A stretch of DNA of 64,000 nucleotides, taken from positions 1,116,001-1,180,000 of the forward strand of contig NZ_CP052766.1 in assembly GCF_002499975.2 (NCBI RefSeq), read 5' to 3'. The notes beneath the pieces were generated by a model, which was not told where the DNA came from, ran no database searches, and was given only the letters and a program-made list of their open reading frames with translations. This document shows, in pieces, positions 46,625 to 57,216 of this stretch. How positions within the stretch are numbered: position 1 is the first letter of the stretch; the number at the start of each line of letters is the position of its first letter. This stretch comes from Alteromonas pelagimontana. Lineage in GTDB: Bacteria; Pseudomonadota; Gammaproteobacteria; Enterobacterales; Alteromonadaceae. A program made the position numbers and the translations under genes.

Positions 46625-47002
46625 TTGCTAAGGATAGTCTTCACGCTTGTTATTTTGCTTTTCACACAATCGTCACAGGCTTCCACAGCTCCCTGGGAAG
46701 TAGCGCCACAGGTTTGTATTGTGGATCACGCAGGATCAGTTTGCCAGATGCAGATAACGATTTCTGAGACTTCCCCTCCGTCGCTACCAGCCGGCAGGCT
46801 ATGTTTATTCTTGGATACAAGGAAGCAAAAATGCTGGGATAGCATGCCCAAACATAGCACCTTCAAGATCTCGCTTAAGCAAGACACCTGGCTTTATATT
46901 AAAACGGGCCGAGACGATGTACTTTTTTCTCAGCAACTATTTGTAAAATCAGAGAAGTCCCGTGTTAGACAACGGGTTAGAAGCCCCTGGAGCCTATTTT
47001 AA
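46625..47002 (+). CDS. DUF3019-domain secreted protein
   Basis: A 125-residue protein with a signal peptide (LRIVFTLVILLFTQSSQAS) and a small domain with four cysteines (VCIV, SVCQMQ, RLCLFLD, QKCWDS) that could form two disulfides. The pattern APQVCIVDHAGSVCQMQ is that of DUF3019, often next to MipA/OmpV and RstAB-like genes in Alteromonadales and Shewanella. Function unknown. Starts at TTG, 12 bases after the MipA gene, and its stop overlaps the response-regulator ATG (TAATG). Confidence 0.82.
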   Translation: MLRIVFTLVILLFTQSSQASTAPWEVAPQVCIVDHAGSVCQMQITISETSPPSLPAGRLCLFLDTRKQKCWDSMPKHSTFKISLKQDTWLYIKTGRDDVLFSQQLFVKSEKSRVRQRVRSPWSLF

Positions 47003-47709
47003 TGGACAAAATCATTCTCGTAGAAGACGATGACCGACTTCGTAAGCTGGTCAGTGATTTCCTGATTGTCAGCCAGTTTACGGTGCTGGAGTATCCTGAT
47101 GGTAGTAATTTGGTAAATGCAGTTCGAGAGCACCGTCCCGCACTTGTAATTTTGGATGTGATGCTGCCTGGCGAAGACGGTTTTACGTTATGTAAGGCGC
47201 TGCGCAAAGAATATAGTGGGCCACTGTTGTTTATGACCGCCAAAGACGATGATTTTGACCAGGTGTTAGGGCTTGAAATTGGCGCTGATGATTATGTCAC
47301 TAAACCTATCGAGCCACGGGTTCTGCTGGCGAGGGTTCACGCGCTCCTGCGCCGGGTGAACGCGAAACCTGCGACGACTGCTAGCAATACTCCACAAAAG
47401 CTGGTTTACGGCGGACTCGTTATTGACAAAACGGCCCGTTCAGTAAAGTTGGGCGGGCAGTTAATTACTCTTACCAGCCACGAATTTGACATGCTCTGGT
47501 TACTTGCCTGTCGTCCGTCGCAAGTCGTGGATCGCAATACCATTTATGAGGAAATCATTGGCCGAGAATACGACGGCCTCGATCGTTCTGCCGATGTCCG
47601 CATTTCCCGCCTGCGTAAAAAGCTGTTCGACAACCCCAGTAACCCCTTTCGCATCAAAACCATTTGGGGAAAAGGGTTTTTCTTTGTAGCAGACGCTTGG
47701 GAAGCCTGA
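47002..47709 (+). CDS. OmpR-family response regulator (RstA-like)
   Basis: A 235-residue regulator. The receiver domain (1-118) has the acidic pair in VEDDDRLR, phospho-acceptor Asp52 in LDVMLPGEDG, the Thr in FMTAKDDD and Lys101 in YVTKPI. The C-terminal winged helix (about 130-232) includes LTSHEFDMLWLLACRPSQVV and RSADVRISRLRKKL. Closest in character to RstA. It is coupled to the DUF3019 gene before it and to the kinase after it (TGATG), and likely controls its own operon including the MipA porin. Confidence 0.93.
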   Translation: MDKIILVEDDDRLRKLVSDFLIVSQFTVLEYPDGSNLVNAVREHRPALVILDVMLPGEDGFTLCKALRKEYSGPLLFMTAKDDDFDQVLGLEIGADDYVTKPIEPRVLLARVHALLRRVNAKPATTASNTPQKLVYGGLVIDKTARSVKLGGQLITLTSHEFDMLWLLACRPSQVVDRNTIYEEIIGREYDGLDRSADVRISRLRKKLFDNPSNPFRIKTIWGKGFFFVADAWEA

Positions 47710-48977
47710 TGGCGAAACTGTTCATCAGCCTGTATATTTTTATCGCACTGACGCTAGTTTCTCTCAGCGCCATTCTTGATAAGGTTTTTGAACAGCAAGC
47801 AGCAGAACCCTCGCCAGAACTACAGCAACTGGTTAAAATACTTAAACAAGTTAAATATCAGAAAATAGATTTAGAGCATTTTCTGCAGCAGGCAGACATA
47901 GACTTTGCACAGGTGCCACTCGCAATGTTTGCATGGCCTTCTGACGCCTTAACTGCGCTACAAGCTGGCGAAATAGTACCGTTACATTCTCAGGATTCTA
48001 CTCAACTCTACACGCTGGCTTCTGCCGATACTCTGTATGAAATTTCGATTCATAAACCGGCTCCGTTACACCGCAACGTGAGCCTGTATAGTGGCGTGTT
48101 TTTTCTTCTCTTGGGCTTGCTGATAGCGCTGTGGCTGTGGCCGTTATGGCGCGATCTTACGGCAATAGCGTCTTCACTGAAGAACCTTAATGCCGACGGT
48201 AAACTTGATACTATCAAGCTGCCTAAGCGTTCGCTGGTTAGCAATATTGCCGAAGCACTTAACCAGATGAGCAATCAGGTAGTAGAATTGCTCGCCCGGC
48301 ACAAAGAAATGACCGGCGCTGTCGCTCACGAACTTCGTACCCCGCTGGCGCGTTTAAAATTTGCTCTGGCATCGGATTCTCCTCCTAGGTCTGACGCTTG
48401 GATAGCAATGCGCGACGACGTAAACGATCTTGAACGATTAGTGCAGGAAATGCTGGATTATCTGCGAACAGAAAATTCAGTGCCTGAACTCAATTTCAGT
48501 AGTATTCCTTTTTTGGCGCTTGTAGAGCAGATATTACAACGTATCGCGGCGCATAATCTTCGCAAGATCCCCGTTACCATAATTGAAAGCGATGTAGAAA
48601 TTTTAGGTGATGGACACTTCATTGAAAGGGCCCTTGAGAACCTGTTGTTGAATGCCTTTCGTTATGCCCATAGCCACATTCTAATTCGTACCGAAGTTGT
48701 AAATTCATCATTACTTTTGCATGTAGAAGATGACGGAGAGGGCGTGACCGACGAAAATAAAGAGAAAATATTTGCCCCCTTCTACCGTCCGGATTCAGGG
48801 CGCTCACGTGAGCGCGGTGGGGCGGGTTTAGGGCTTGCTATTGTAAAGCGCATTCAACACTGGCATTCGGGAGACTGCTGGGTAACGGACAGTTCTTTGG
48901 GCGGAGCAGATTTTATCTTACTGTTTGCTCCTGATCCCAAACAAAGCCTTAAGACCAATCCGCATAGATACAGCTAA
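47709..48977 (+). CDS. Sensor histidine kinase (RstB-like)
   Basis: About 422 residues: two membrane helices (about 4-22 and 126-146) around a periplasmic sensor of about 100 residues, HAMP (about 148-198), phospho-acceptor domain with His207 in GAVAHELRTPLARL, and a HATPase domain with ALENLLLNAFRYAHS, VEDDGEGV and GAGLGLAIVKRI. The ATG at 47709 overlaps the regulator's stop; the longer frame from 47664 would overlap the regulator by 45 bases. The stimulus is unknown; linked MipA and DUF3019 proteins suggest an envelope signal. Confidence 0.92.
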   Translation: MAKLFISLYIFIALTLVSLSAILDKVFEQQAAEPSPELQQLVKILKQVKYQKIDLEHFLQQADIDFAQVPLAMFAWPSDALTALQAGEIVPLHSQDSTQLYTLASADTLYEISIHKPAPLHRNVSLYSGVFFLLLGLLIALWLWPLWRDLTAIASSLKNLNADGKLDTIKLPKRSLVSNIAEALNQMSNQVVELLARHKEMTGAVAHELRTPLARLKFALASDSPPRSDAWIAMRDDVNDLERLVQEMLDYLRTENSVPELNFSSIPFLALVEQILQRIAAHNLRKIPVTIIESDVEILGDGHFIERALENLLLNAFRYAHSHILIRTEVVNSSLLLHVEDDGEGVTDENKEKIFAPFYRPDSGRSRERGGAGLGLAIVKRIQHWHSGDCWVTDSSLGGADFILLFAPDPKQSLKTNPHRYS

Positions 48978-48994
48978 CCGGCTACGCAAGGTAT

Positions 48995-49018
48995 AAAAAA
49001 GGCAGAATATTCTGCCTT
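48995..49018 (-). terminator. Terminator of the mla-ibaG-murA operon
   Basis: A perfect 20-bp palindrome (AAGGCAGAAT / ATTCTGCCTT) whose minus-strand side continues into TTTTTT. It lies 28 bases after the murA stop and 22 bases after the kinase stop on the other strand. Confidence 0.8.
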
Positions 49019-49045
49019 AGAATTCGCTATTCTGTGCCGAAATGT

Positions 49046-50323
<1,278 letters not shown>

Positions 50324-50581
50324 TTATTGGGGAAGATTGAACTGACGCTCGCGCTTCCAGTCTTTTTCAGAAAAAGTCTTAATCGAAATGGCATGCATAG
50401 AACCGTCAGCAATTTTATCAGCCAAGGGCGCATAAATGATCTGCTGACGTTTGACGCGGCTCATATCATTAAACTGGTCGCTTACCGCGATTATATTAAA
50501 ATGAGAACCTTCGCCGCGAACATAGACTTCAGCCAGTCCCAGTTCTTTTTTCAGCAATGCTTCAATTTCAGTTACATCCAT
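50324..50581 (-). CDS. ibaG: BolA-family protein IbaG
   Basis: An 85-residue BolA-fold protein with the loop VYVRGEGSHFNIIAVSDQF and a conserved helix SRVKRQQIIYAPLADKI. The histidine in GSHF is an Fe-S ligand in BolA/Grx complexes. The H-cysteine arrangement of BolA itself differs, and the place between mlaB and murA identifies IbaG (YrbA), implicated in acid stress and Fe-S trafficking. Confidence 0.92.
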   Translation of the reverse strand: MDVTEIEALLKKELGLAEVYVRGEGSHFNIIAVSDQFNDMSRVKRQQIIYAPLADKIADGSMHAISIKTFSEKDWKRERQFNLPQ

Positions 50582-50612
50582 AGATTTTACACTCGATATT
50601 TTTGCCAGGAAT

Positions 50613-50921
50613 CTATTCTAACGGTAAAAGCGTATCGACATCGCTGATTTTTGCTAACTTCATCAGTTTTTCAGGCACATCGTTTAATATGACCTGTACA
50701 CCCTGTTTCTTACCGTCCCGGACTGCATTAATCAGCCAAGCCAGACCAGCACTATCAATGCGCTCAACGCTGCTTAAATCAAGTACACAGCGTTTTAGTT
50801 GTTGTAGTGCGCTCTTCTCGTCTGAGCTTAACATGTTCCACCAGTTTTTGGCGAGAGTGTCACGGTCAAGATGACCGTGAATACTTACTTTGCCGTTACT
50901 GTTTAACTGGAATAGGCTCAC
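50613..50921 (-). CDS. mlaB: Lipid transport STAS-domain protein MlaB
   Basis: A 102-residue STAS domain protein, the cytoplasmic regulatory subunit that stabilises the MlaFE transporter. The conserved loop DLSSVERIDSAGLAWLINAV holds the Ser/Thr-containing STAS signature (DSAGL). Its ATG overlaps the end of mlaC by 4 bases (ATGA). Confidence 0.9.
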   Translation of the reverse strand: MSLFQLNSNGKVSIHGHLDRDTLAKNWWNMLSSDEKSALQQLKRCVLDLSSVERIDSAGLAWLINAVRDGKKQGVQVILNDVPEKLMKLAKISDVDTLLPLE

Positions 50922-51571
50922 GCGTTATCCTTCTCCAGTTCTTTTTTTATTTCCATTGGATTTTCGATCTTCTCGCGCATCAGCGAAATTACCGCATCAA
51001 TTCCCTGCTGGCGCAGTATAGATTCAAACTCACTTCTTTTACTGTTTAACATGCTGATACCTTCGGCCACCATGTCATAGGCTTTCCATTCATTGGTGCG
51101 GCTATCTTTGCGCACTTTAAAAGCCACATTAATTTCTGGACGGGAAGGATCTTTGACCACTGCTCGCACAGTTACTGACTTTTTATCATCATACGCTACT
51201 TCCGGCTCGAACAAGACTTCCTGATTATCGTAGTATCCCATTGCTACTGCATAAGTAGTGATTAGATACTCTCTGAAAACCTGAACATACTCAGAAAGTT
51301 TGTCTTTAGGAACAGATTTAAAATGTTTACCCAACACCATAAACGCAGCAAACTGATAATCTATATGCGGAAGTAGCTCTTCCTTCATAATGGTGCGCAT
51401 GATTTCCGGATTTTTCTTAATTTCTGCCTGATTGGCTTTAATACGGTCAAAGGTTTTCATCGCTACGCCGTGAACTAAACTATAGGGATTGTCCTCATTT
51501 ATTTCTTGCGCGCTTGCAATGCCAACTATGCTAAATAACCACAATCCAGCTATCACTAATATCTTTTTCAA
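50918..51571 (-). CDS. mlaC: Periplasmic phospholipid-binding protein MlaC
   Basis: A 217-residue periplasmic shuttle with a signal peptide (about 1-21, ending IASAQ). Core motifs: IMKEELLPHIDYQFAAFMVL, FREYLITTYAVAMGYYDN and SLMREKIENP. MlaC carries phospholipids between the outer-membrane MlaA complex and the inner-membrane MlaFEDB transporter. It lies 66 bases after mlaD and overlaps mlaB; mlaA is not in the window. Confidence 0.95.
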   Translation of the reverse strand: MKKILVIAGLWLFSIVGIASAQEINEDNPYSLVHGVAMKTFDRIKANQAEIKKNPEIMRTIMKEELLPHIDYQFAAFMVLGKHFKSVPKDKLSEYVQVFREYLITTYAVAMGYYDNQEVLFEPEVAYDDKKSVTVRAVVKDPSRPEINVAFKVRKDSRTNEWKAYDMVAEGISMLNSKRSEFESILRQQGIDAVISLMREKIENPMEIKKELEKDNA

Positions 51572-51637
51572 CGGACTTCTCCTAAATTTCCTAAAATTCT
51601 CTAATCCAGCTTATGAGCGTAAGCGGCTGAATTGCTT

Positions 51638-52108
51638 TTAATCGTTTTTCCCACGATTGAACAGGAACTGTCCAATCAGGTCTTCTAAAACCAATGCGGA
51701 TTTTGTATCTTGCAGATAATCGCCTTCTTCCAGATTAGCCACGCCTTCAAAAGAAAAACCTGGCTGGAAACCAATATATTGTTCGCCAAGTAATCCTGAA
51801 GTAAGAATGGAGACAGAACTTGTATCCGGGAATTCATTATATTGTTTGGAAATACTTAGCGTTACCACAGGGGTGTAATCATCTTCATCAAGAGCAATAG
51901 ACGTTACCCGCCCTATTGTTACGCCCCCTACTTTTACTGCTGAACGGCTTTTTAAACCACCAATGTTGTCGAATTTCGCATACAACGTATAAGTGTCGCC
52001 GTCACTGGTCATGGTAGTATTAGCAACTTTTAGTGCCAGCAACAAAACGGCACCGATAGTCAGTACGACAAATACTCCCACCATCAGTTCCACACGGTAT
52101 TTGTTCAT
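51638..52108 (-). CDS. mlaD: MCE-domain protein MlaD
   Basis: A 156-residue protein with an N-terminal membrane helix (about 8-28, LMVGVFVVLTIGAVLLLALKV) and one MCE domain (about 38-115) with AKFDNIGGLKSRSAVKVGGVTIG and SILTSGLLGEQYIGFQPG. It forms the hexameric periplasmic ring of the Mla transporter. It is 9 bases after mlaE. Confidence 0.96.
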   Translation of the reverse strand: MNKYRVELMVGVFVVLTIGAVLLLALKVANTTMTSDGDTYTLYAKFDNIGGLKSRSAVKVGGVTIGRVTSIALDEDDYTPVVTLSISKQYNEFPDTSSVSILTSGLLGEQYIGFQPGFSFEGVANLEEGDYLQDTKSALVLEDLIGQFLFNRGKND

Positions 52109-52117
52109 ATTATCCCC

Positions 52118-52894
52118 TTACTCGATTCCAAACATCAGGGCAGTCAGCACGAAGTCCAGCCCCAGAACAGCTAATGACGAAAAGACCACAGTTTCTGTTG
52201 TGGCTTTACTAATTCCTTCAGAGGTTGGAATGGAATCATATCCTTTAAATATGGCTATCCAAGTCACAACCAAGGCAAAAACAAGGCTTTTTATGACACC
52301 ATTAATGACATCCTTATCCCATTCTACCGTCGACTGCATTAACGACCAGTAGCTGCCGCCGTCAACGCCTAACCAATCAACACCTACCAGATGTCCACCT
52401 AAAATACCTACAGCGCTAAAAATAAGGGCTAATGCAGGCATAGATATCATGCCTGCCCAAAACCGCGGCGCAACGACTCGACGAAGAGGATCCACAGCCA
52501 TCATTTCAAGGCTGCTTAATTGTTCGGTGGCTTTCATTAAACCAATTTCCGCAGTAAGTGCAGAACCGGCCCGCCCCGCGAATAACAGTGCGGTTACAAC
52601 CGGCCCGAGTTCTCGCAGCAAAGACAGCGCCACCATTGGCCCTAAGCTTCCTTCGGCACCATATCCCACCAGGATGGTATAGCCCTGAAGAGCCATAACC
52701 ATGCCGATAAACAGCCCCGACACCACAATAATCAGCAGTGACTGAACGCCCACTACATACAACTGATGAATGGTCAGCGAAATATTTTTTGCCTTGGGAA
52801 GCGCAAACAGCGCGCCAAAAAGCATTACTCCTGCCCGTCCCACGCTGACAATTTTTTCAATGGTGCTTGCGCCGATGGTTTGAAAAATGTTCAT
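52118..52894 (-). CDS. mlaE: Lipid ABC transporter permease MlaE
   Basis: A 258-residue permease of the MlaE family with about five to six membrane helices. It has the family core [20 protein letters not shown] and the coupling motif [23 protein letters not shown]. It overlaps the end of mlaF by 4 bases. Standard length. Confidence 0.96.
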   Translation of the reverse strand: MNIFQTIGASTIEKIVSVGRAGVMLFGALFALPKAKNISLTIHQLYVVGVQSLLIIVVSGLFIGMVMALQGYTILVGYGAEGSLGPMVALSLLRELGPVVTALLFAGRAGSALTAEIGLMKATEQLSSLEMMAVDPLRRVVAPRFWAGMISMPALALIFSAVGILGGHLVGVDWLGVDGGSYWSLMQSTVEWDKDVINGVIKSLVFALVVTWIAIFKGYDSIPTSEGISKATTETVVFSSLAVLGLDFVLTALMFGIE

Positions 52895-53691
52895 AAACCA
52901 TCTCCAAACAAGCGGCTTTTTAAATCATCGGCGGGATAGTGAAACGGCACGGGACCATCTGCTTTTCCTTGCAGAAATTGCTGCACCAGCTCCGAATCGC
53001 TATTACGGATTTCATCGGCAGTACCTTCCCCAATAATCCGTTTATCGGCAAGAATATAAATATAGTCCGCAATCGTAAGGACTTCGGTGACATCATGAGT
53101 TACTACGATACTGGTAACATCGAGCGCATCGTTTAACTGGCGAATAAGTTTTACCAGCACACCCATTGAGATTGGATCCTGTCCGGCAAAAGGCTCGTCA
53201 TACATTATCAAATCAGGGTCTAGCGCTATGGCACGAGCCAGAGCAGCCCGTCGGGCCATGCCTCCGGAAAGCTCGCTGGGCATCAGCTTGGCAGCACCAC
53301 GAAGGCCTACTGCCTGAAGCTTAAGCGCAACGATGGTATCAATTATGTCGCTTGCCAGTTTAGTATGTTCGCGCAGCGGAAATGCGACGTTGTCATGCAC
53401 GCTCATATCGGTAAAAAGCGCACCGCTTTGAAACAACATACTCATGCGCCGGCGGATTTGGTACAGTTCGCTACGACGCATGTTAACGATGGACCTGCCG
53501 TCAAAACGGATATCGCCTTCGTCCGGTTCCAGTTGTCCCCCAATTAGGCGTAAAAGCGTGGTTTTACCTATTCCACTAGGGCCCATCACGGCTGTAATTT
53601 TGCCTTTCGGCACTTTGATAGACACATCGTCGTAGATCATGCGGTCCGCGCGACGAAATGTCATATTGTCTATTTCGACTAAATTATCCAT
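52891..53691 (-). CDS. mlaF: Lipid ABC transporter ATPase MlaF
   Basis: A 266-residue ABC ATPase driving phospholipid transport. Walker [10 protein letters not shown], signature [16 protein letters not shown], Walker [14 protein letters not shown] and switch His in VVTHDVTEV. The SGGMARR signature and PFAGQDPIS are typical of MlaF. ATG 53691 is preferred to a TTG two codons earlier. First gene of the minus-strand mlaFEDCB-ibaG-murA operon, divergent from yrbG. Confidence 0.96.
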   Translation of the reverse strand: MDNLVEIDNMTFRRADRMIYDDVSIKVPKGKITAVMGPSGIGKTTLLRLIGGQLEPDEGDIRFDGRSIVNMRRSELYQIRRRMSMLFQSGALFTDMSVHDNVAFPLREHTKLASDIIDTIVALKLQAVGLRGAAKLMPSELSGGMARRAALARAIALDPDLIMYDEPFAGQDPISMGVLVKLIRQLNDALDVTSIVVTHDVTEVLTIADYIYILADKRIIGEGTADEIRNSDSELVQQFLQGKADGPVPFHYPADDLKSRLFGDGL

Positions 53692-54166
53692 ACCCAAAGA
53701 GAATTGTGTCCTTGCCGGTTACGAATGGGATGTCACTGCCAGAGCGACTTTACTGCGGCAATAATGCCACCTCGGCCTCAAAAGTTCACTGACCAGTGTA
53801 GTTTAGCGTATTGTACGCTTTTTTGATGCGCGGTCCAAAAGTAAAAAGTTACAAGTTATGTTCTAATTTAACGAATACTCGTCCCGCTCCAGCAAGTTAA
53901 ACCTGAAGACTTGGCTGCTGTTACTGGTAATCGGAAAGCGTTATTCAACGCTTTGCAGCTATTCCCCTGAATAACGCAAGACGAGACTGGACGCAGTACC
54001 AGCCACAATTGTAGCCAATATAACAATGAATGACGTCCGGTTATTGGGTTAATTTCCTTATCACGTCAGCTTCTTGGCAAACTGTGGGGGGATTATACGC
54101 ATTACCCATAGGCAAAAGCCTTTGTTTTTGCGACAATCTTCAGAAATTCACATAAAATGAGCGCCT
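53692..54166. other. Divergent intergenic region mlaF/yrbG
   Basis: About 475 bp that should hold promoters for both the mla and yrbG-kds-lpt operons. The only structure recognised is the overlapping inverted-repeat pair at 53935-53977. No supported gene. Confidence 0.55.
53935..53977. other. Alternative hairpins between mlaF and yrbG
   Basis: A compact 8-bp hairpin AAAGCGTT / AACGCTTT (53935-53954, loop ATTC) overlaps a longer inverted repeat GCGTTATTCA / TGAATAACGC (53938-53977, 20-base spacer). The left arms overlap, so both cannot form at once. It lies about 190 bp before the yrbG start. Confidence 0.5.
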
Positions 54167-55123
54167 GTGCTTTTACAAGTCTTTATTTTTCTGGTTGGAT
54201 TAGCCACTTTAAGCTGGAGCGCTGACCGGTTTGTCTATGGCGCTTCCGCTTTGGCAAAAAATATTGGCATGTCGCCCATGATGATTGGCTTGACTATTGT
54301 TGCCATGGGATCTTCAGCGCCAGAAATTGGGGTCTCAGCCCTTGCTTCTATTAACGGCAATATAAATACAGCGGTGGGAAATGCGCTGGGGTCCAACATT
54401 ACAAATATTGGCCTCGTATTGGGCGTGACCGCACTTATCAAGCCGCTATTGGTATCTTCTACCACCTTAAAAAGAGAACTTCCCTTATTGCTGGGAGTAA
54501 CGATATTAGCGATGTTTTTCGTTTCAGGCGGTCATCTTTCTCATTTTGAAGGTATCGTTCTGTTTGGTCTCTTTATTGTTGTTTTAGCTGGTGTAGCCTG
54601 GATATCTTTAAAAGTTGATAAAGAAGATCCCATTATGGCTGAGACCGCTGACGAAATTCCTTCAGGCGTTAGCATGGGCGCTGCAGTATCCTGGATTGGC
54701 GTAGGGCTTGTTTTATTACTGTTAAGCGCCCATTTTATGGTTCAGGCCGCGGTGAGTATTGCGCATTACTTTGGCGTGAGCGATTTAGTTATCGGCTTAA
54801 CAGTTATTGCGCTTGGCACCAGCCTTCCTGAACTTGCAGCCAGCATAGCGGGTGTGCTGAAAGGTGAAGATGATCTGGCGCTAGGTAACATTATCGGGTC
54901 TAACATCTTTAACTTATTGGCAGTTTTGGGTATGCCGGGACTTATAGCGCCAGGAATTTTGGACGCTGATGTCTACGGACGGGATATATATATTGTTTTT
55001 GGCATGACCCTGCTGCTGTTTATATTTAGTTTTAATTTCTTCGGTAAGCGACATATCGGACGGACAGAAGGCACCATACTCGTGCTGTGTTTCTTGCTGT
55101 ATCAATATTGGTTGTTTAAATAA
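54167..55123 (+). CDS. yrbG: Calcium/sodium antiporter family protein YrbG
   Basis: A 318-residue inner-membrane exchanger with ten helices and the two inverted alpha repeats of the CaCA family: GLTIVAMGSSAPEIGVSALA plus GNALGSNITNIG in the first half and GLTVIALGTSLPELAASIAG plus GNIIGSNIFNLL in the second. Start is GTG 54167; the nearby ATG at 54158 is out of frame. The next gene, kdsD, begins right after the stop (TAA then ATG), so they form one operon, as in E. coli. Confidence 0.93.
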   Translation: MLLQVFIFLVGLATLSWSADRFVYGASALAKNIGMSPMMIGLTIVAMGSSAPEIGVSALASINGNINTAVGNALGSNITNIGLVLGVTALIKPLLVSSTTLKRELPLLLGVTILAMFFVSGGHLSHFEGIVLFGLFIVVLAGVAWISLKVDKEDPIMAETADEIPSGVSMGAAVSWIGVGLVLLLLSAHFMVQAAVSIAHYFGVSDLVIGLTVIALGTSLPELAASIAGVLKGEDDLALGNIIGSNIFNLLAVLGMPGLIAPGILDADVYGRDIYIVFGMTLLLFIFSFNFFGKRHIGRTEGTILVLCFLLYQYWLFK

Positions 55124-56101
55124 ATGACAGAAATGCATTCTTCATTTGTGGCATCAGCACAGCGGGTTATCGCGATAGAAACCAAAGCGATACAAGCCAT
55201 GCAAGCCAGGCTAGATAGTGCTTTTGAGAAAGCCTGCGATATTTTGTTTAATTGTAAAGGGAAAGTAGTTGTCAGTGGCATGGGTAAATCCGGTCACGTC
55301 GGCCACAAAATTGCCGCCACTTTAGCTAGCACAGGGACACCATCGTTTTTTATGCATCCCGGTGAAGCCAATCACGGTGATTTGGGAATGCTCAGCGAAA
55401 ATGATGTGCTGCTGGCGATTTCCAATTCCGGTGAAACTGTCGAACTTATTAATCTGTTGCCAGTACTGAAGCGACTGAATGTGCCCGTTATTGCGATGAC
55501 GAACAGCAAAACCAGCACGCTTGGCCGATATGCCGATGTTGTTCTGGATATTAGTGTGGCAGAAGAAGCCTGCTCTCTCGGGCTGGCTCCTACTTCCAGT
55601 ACTACCGTCACACTGGTGTTAGGCGATGCATTGGCTATTGCCCTGCTTGATGCCAGAGGCTTCACGTCTGATGATTTTGCGTTATCCCACCCAGGGGGCA
55701 GCTTGGGCCGCAAGTTGCTGTTAAAAGTCAGCGATATCATGTTGACTGGTCCGGAACTGCCAATTGTGAAAACCACGGCCACAGTGTCTGATGCGCTGCT
55801 TGAGATTTCCCGCAAAGGATTAGGTATGACGGCGATAGTCGACGACCATCAAGTCATGCAAGGAATTTTTACAGATGGTGATTTACGCCGTATTCTGGAT
55901 GCCAAGGTGGATATTCATGCGACTTGTGTGGCGCAAATAATGACTCGGGGCGGAAAAACCATCGGCGAGGAAGAACTGGCTGTCGAAGCGTTAAATTTAA
56001 TGGAAATGTATAAAATCAGTGCGTTAATGGTAGTCGACGATAATCACATCCCCATTGGGGCTTTCAATATGCACATGTTGCTTAAAGCAGGAGTGTTATA
56101 A
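55124..56101 (+). CDS. kdsD: Arabinose-5-phosphate isomerase KdsD
   Basis: A 325-residue isomerase converting ribulose-5-phosphate to arabinose-5-phosphate for Kdo/LPS synthesis. The SIS domain (about 35-190) has GMGKSGHVGHKIAATLASTG and the metal/substrate HPGEANHGDLGML. A CBS pair follows (about 205-325). Length matches E. coli KdsD (328). Directly adjacent to yrbG and kdsC without spacing. Confidence 0.96.
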   Translation: MTEMHSSFVASAQRVIAIETKAIQAMQARLDSAFEKACDILFNCKGKVVVSGMGKSGHVGHKIAATLASTGTPSFFMHPGEANHGDLGMLSENDVLLAISNSGETVELINLLPVLKRLNVPVIAMTNSKTSTLGRYADVVLDISVAEEACSLGLAPTSSTTVTLVLGDALAIALLDARGFTSDDFALSHPGGSLGRKLLLKVSDIMLTGPELPIVKTTATVSDALLEISRKGLGMTAIVDDHQVMQGIFTDGDLRRILDAKVDIHATCVAQIMTRGGKTIGEEELAVEALNLMEMYKISALMVVDDNHIPIGAFNMHMLLKAGVL

Positions 56102-56656
56102 ATGGCACCGGAAGTCACCTTTTATGGTGTAATTTCAGATGAACGTTTCGAAAAGCTCAAGGCGCTTAAACTTTTGGTCTGCGACATAGACGGCGTTTTT
56201 TCAGACGGCAGAATTTATTTAGGCAATGACGGCGAGGAACTTAAAGCTTTTCATACTCGCGACGGATACGGTATTAAGGCACTGGTAAAAAGCGGCGTAG
56301 AGGTTGCCGTTATCACCGGCCGTGAGTCGGCAATTGTCGAACGCCGTATGCGAACATTGTCAGTAAAATATGTTATTCAGGGACAAGAAGATAAAGCCAC
56401 TGCAATGGCAAAACTGTGTAAAGATTTAGCCTTAGTTCCTACGCAAGTAGCTGCAATGGGTGATGACATGCCAGATTTAGGTCTTTACGAATTTGCCGAC
56501 ACCAAAATTGCCGTTAAAGACGCTCATCCAGCAATTACAAGAGAAGCAAACTGGATAACCACAAAGCCCGGCGGCTATGGTGCTGTGCGCGAAGTGTGTG
56601 ACGTAATTCTGCAGGCTCATGGAAAGCTAAATAGCATCCACGGAGCGAGTATATGA
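56102..56656 (+). CDS. kdsC: Kdo-8-phosphate phosphatase KdsC
   Basis: A 184-residue HAD phosphatase. The catalytic motif is CDIDGVFSDGR (Asp nucleophile and Asp acid/base), motif II is AVITGRES, and motif III/IV MGDDMPDLG. No cap domain, as expected for KdsC. It makes Kdo from Kdo-8-phosphate. Its last bases overlap the lptC start (ATGA). Confidence 0.95.
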   Translation: MAPEVTFYGVISDERFEKLKALKLLVCDIDGVFSDGRIYLGNDGEELKAFHTRDGYGIKALVKSGVEVAVITGRESAIVERRMRTLSVKYVIQGQEDKATAMAKLCKDLALVPTQVAAMGDDMPDLGLYEFADTKIAVKDAHPAITREANWITTKPGGYGAVREVCDVILQAHGKLNSIHGASI

Positions 56657-57216
56657 GCCGACTCGGCATCAGCATTGCCGCGCTATTTGTAATGGCATTG
56701 CTTATGTACCTGCCCGTGTGGCTGGCTGAACCCGATGAGACGCAACGAAGTAAAGGTCTAGATGCCTTACGCCCTGCTTATCTGGCTAAAAATCTCACCA
56801 CCACCTTATATGATGAAAACGGTAAGCTTAACCATCAGGTGTTCGCAAAATCCATGGAGCACTACGATCTATTGGGATTTGTGCTCTTTGAGGAGCCCGA
56901 ATATACCGTGTATGTCGAAGAAAACGCTCCACCCTGGCAGGTCACGGCCAATGAAGGCACTTTGTATAACAACAATTTAATTCAGTTGGAATCTGATGTA
57001 ATTATTAAAAGCTTAAGTCAGGAAGACTTTGTACAAACCATTACGACCGACTTTATTAAAATAAATCTTGAAGCAAAAACCATGGCTTCCGATCAACCGG
57101 TGGAAATTCATGGTGTAGAATACGTTATTAACAGCAATGGGTTTAAAGCCAATCTCCAAACCCGCAAATATGAGTTAATCGATCATGTACAAACTATTTA
57201 CTCTCCTGACCGCTAG
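56653..57216 (+). CDS. lptC: LPS export protein LptC
   Basis: A 187-residue bitopic protein: N-terminal helix (about 4-23, ISIAALFVMALLMYLPVWL) and a periplasmic beta-jellyroll (about 50-185) with LYDENGKLNHQVFAKSMEHY and WQVTANEGTLY. It passes LPS from the LptB2FG complex to LptA. It overlaps kdsC by 4 and lptA by 32 bases. Confidence 0.94.
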   Translation: MSRLGISIAALFVMALLMYLPVWLAEPDETQRSKGLDALRPAYLAKNLTTTLYDENGKLNHQVFAKSMEHYDLLGFVLFEEPEYTVYVEENAPPWQVTANEGTLYNNNLIQLESDVIIKSLSQEDFVQTITTDFIKINLEAKTMASDQPVEIHGVEYVINSNGFKANLQTRKYELIDHVQTIYSPDR

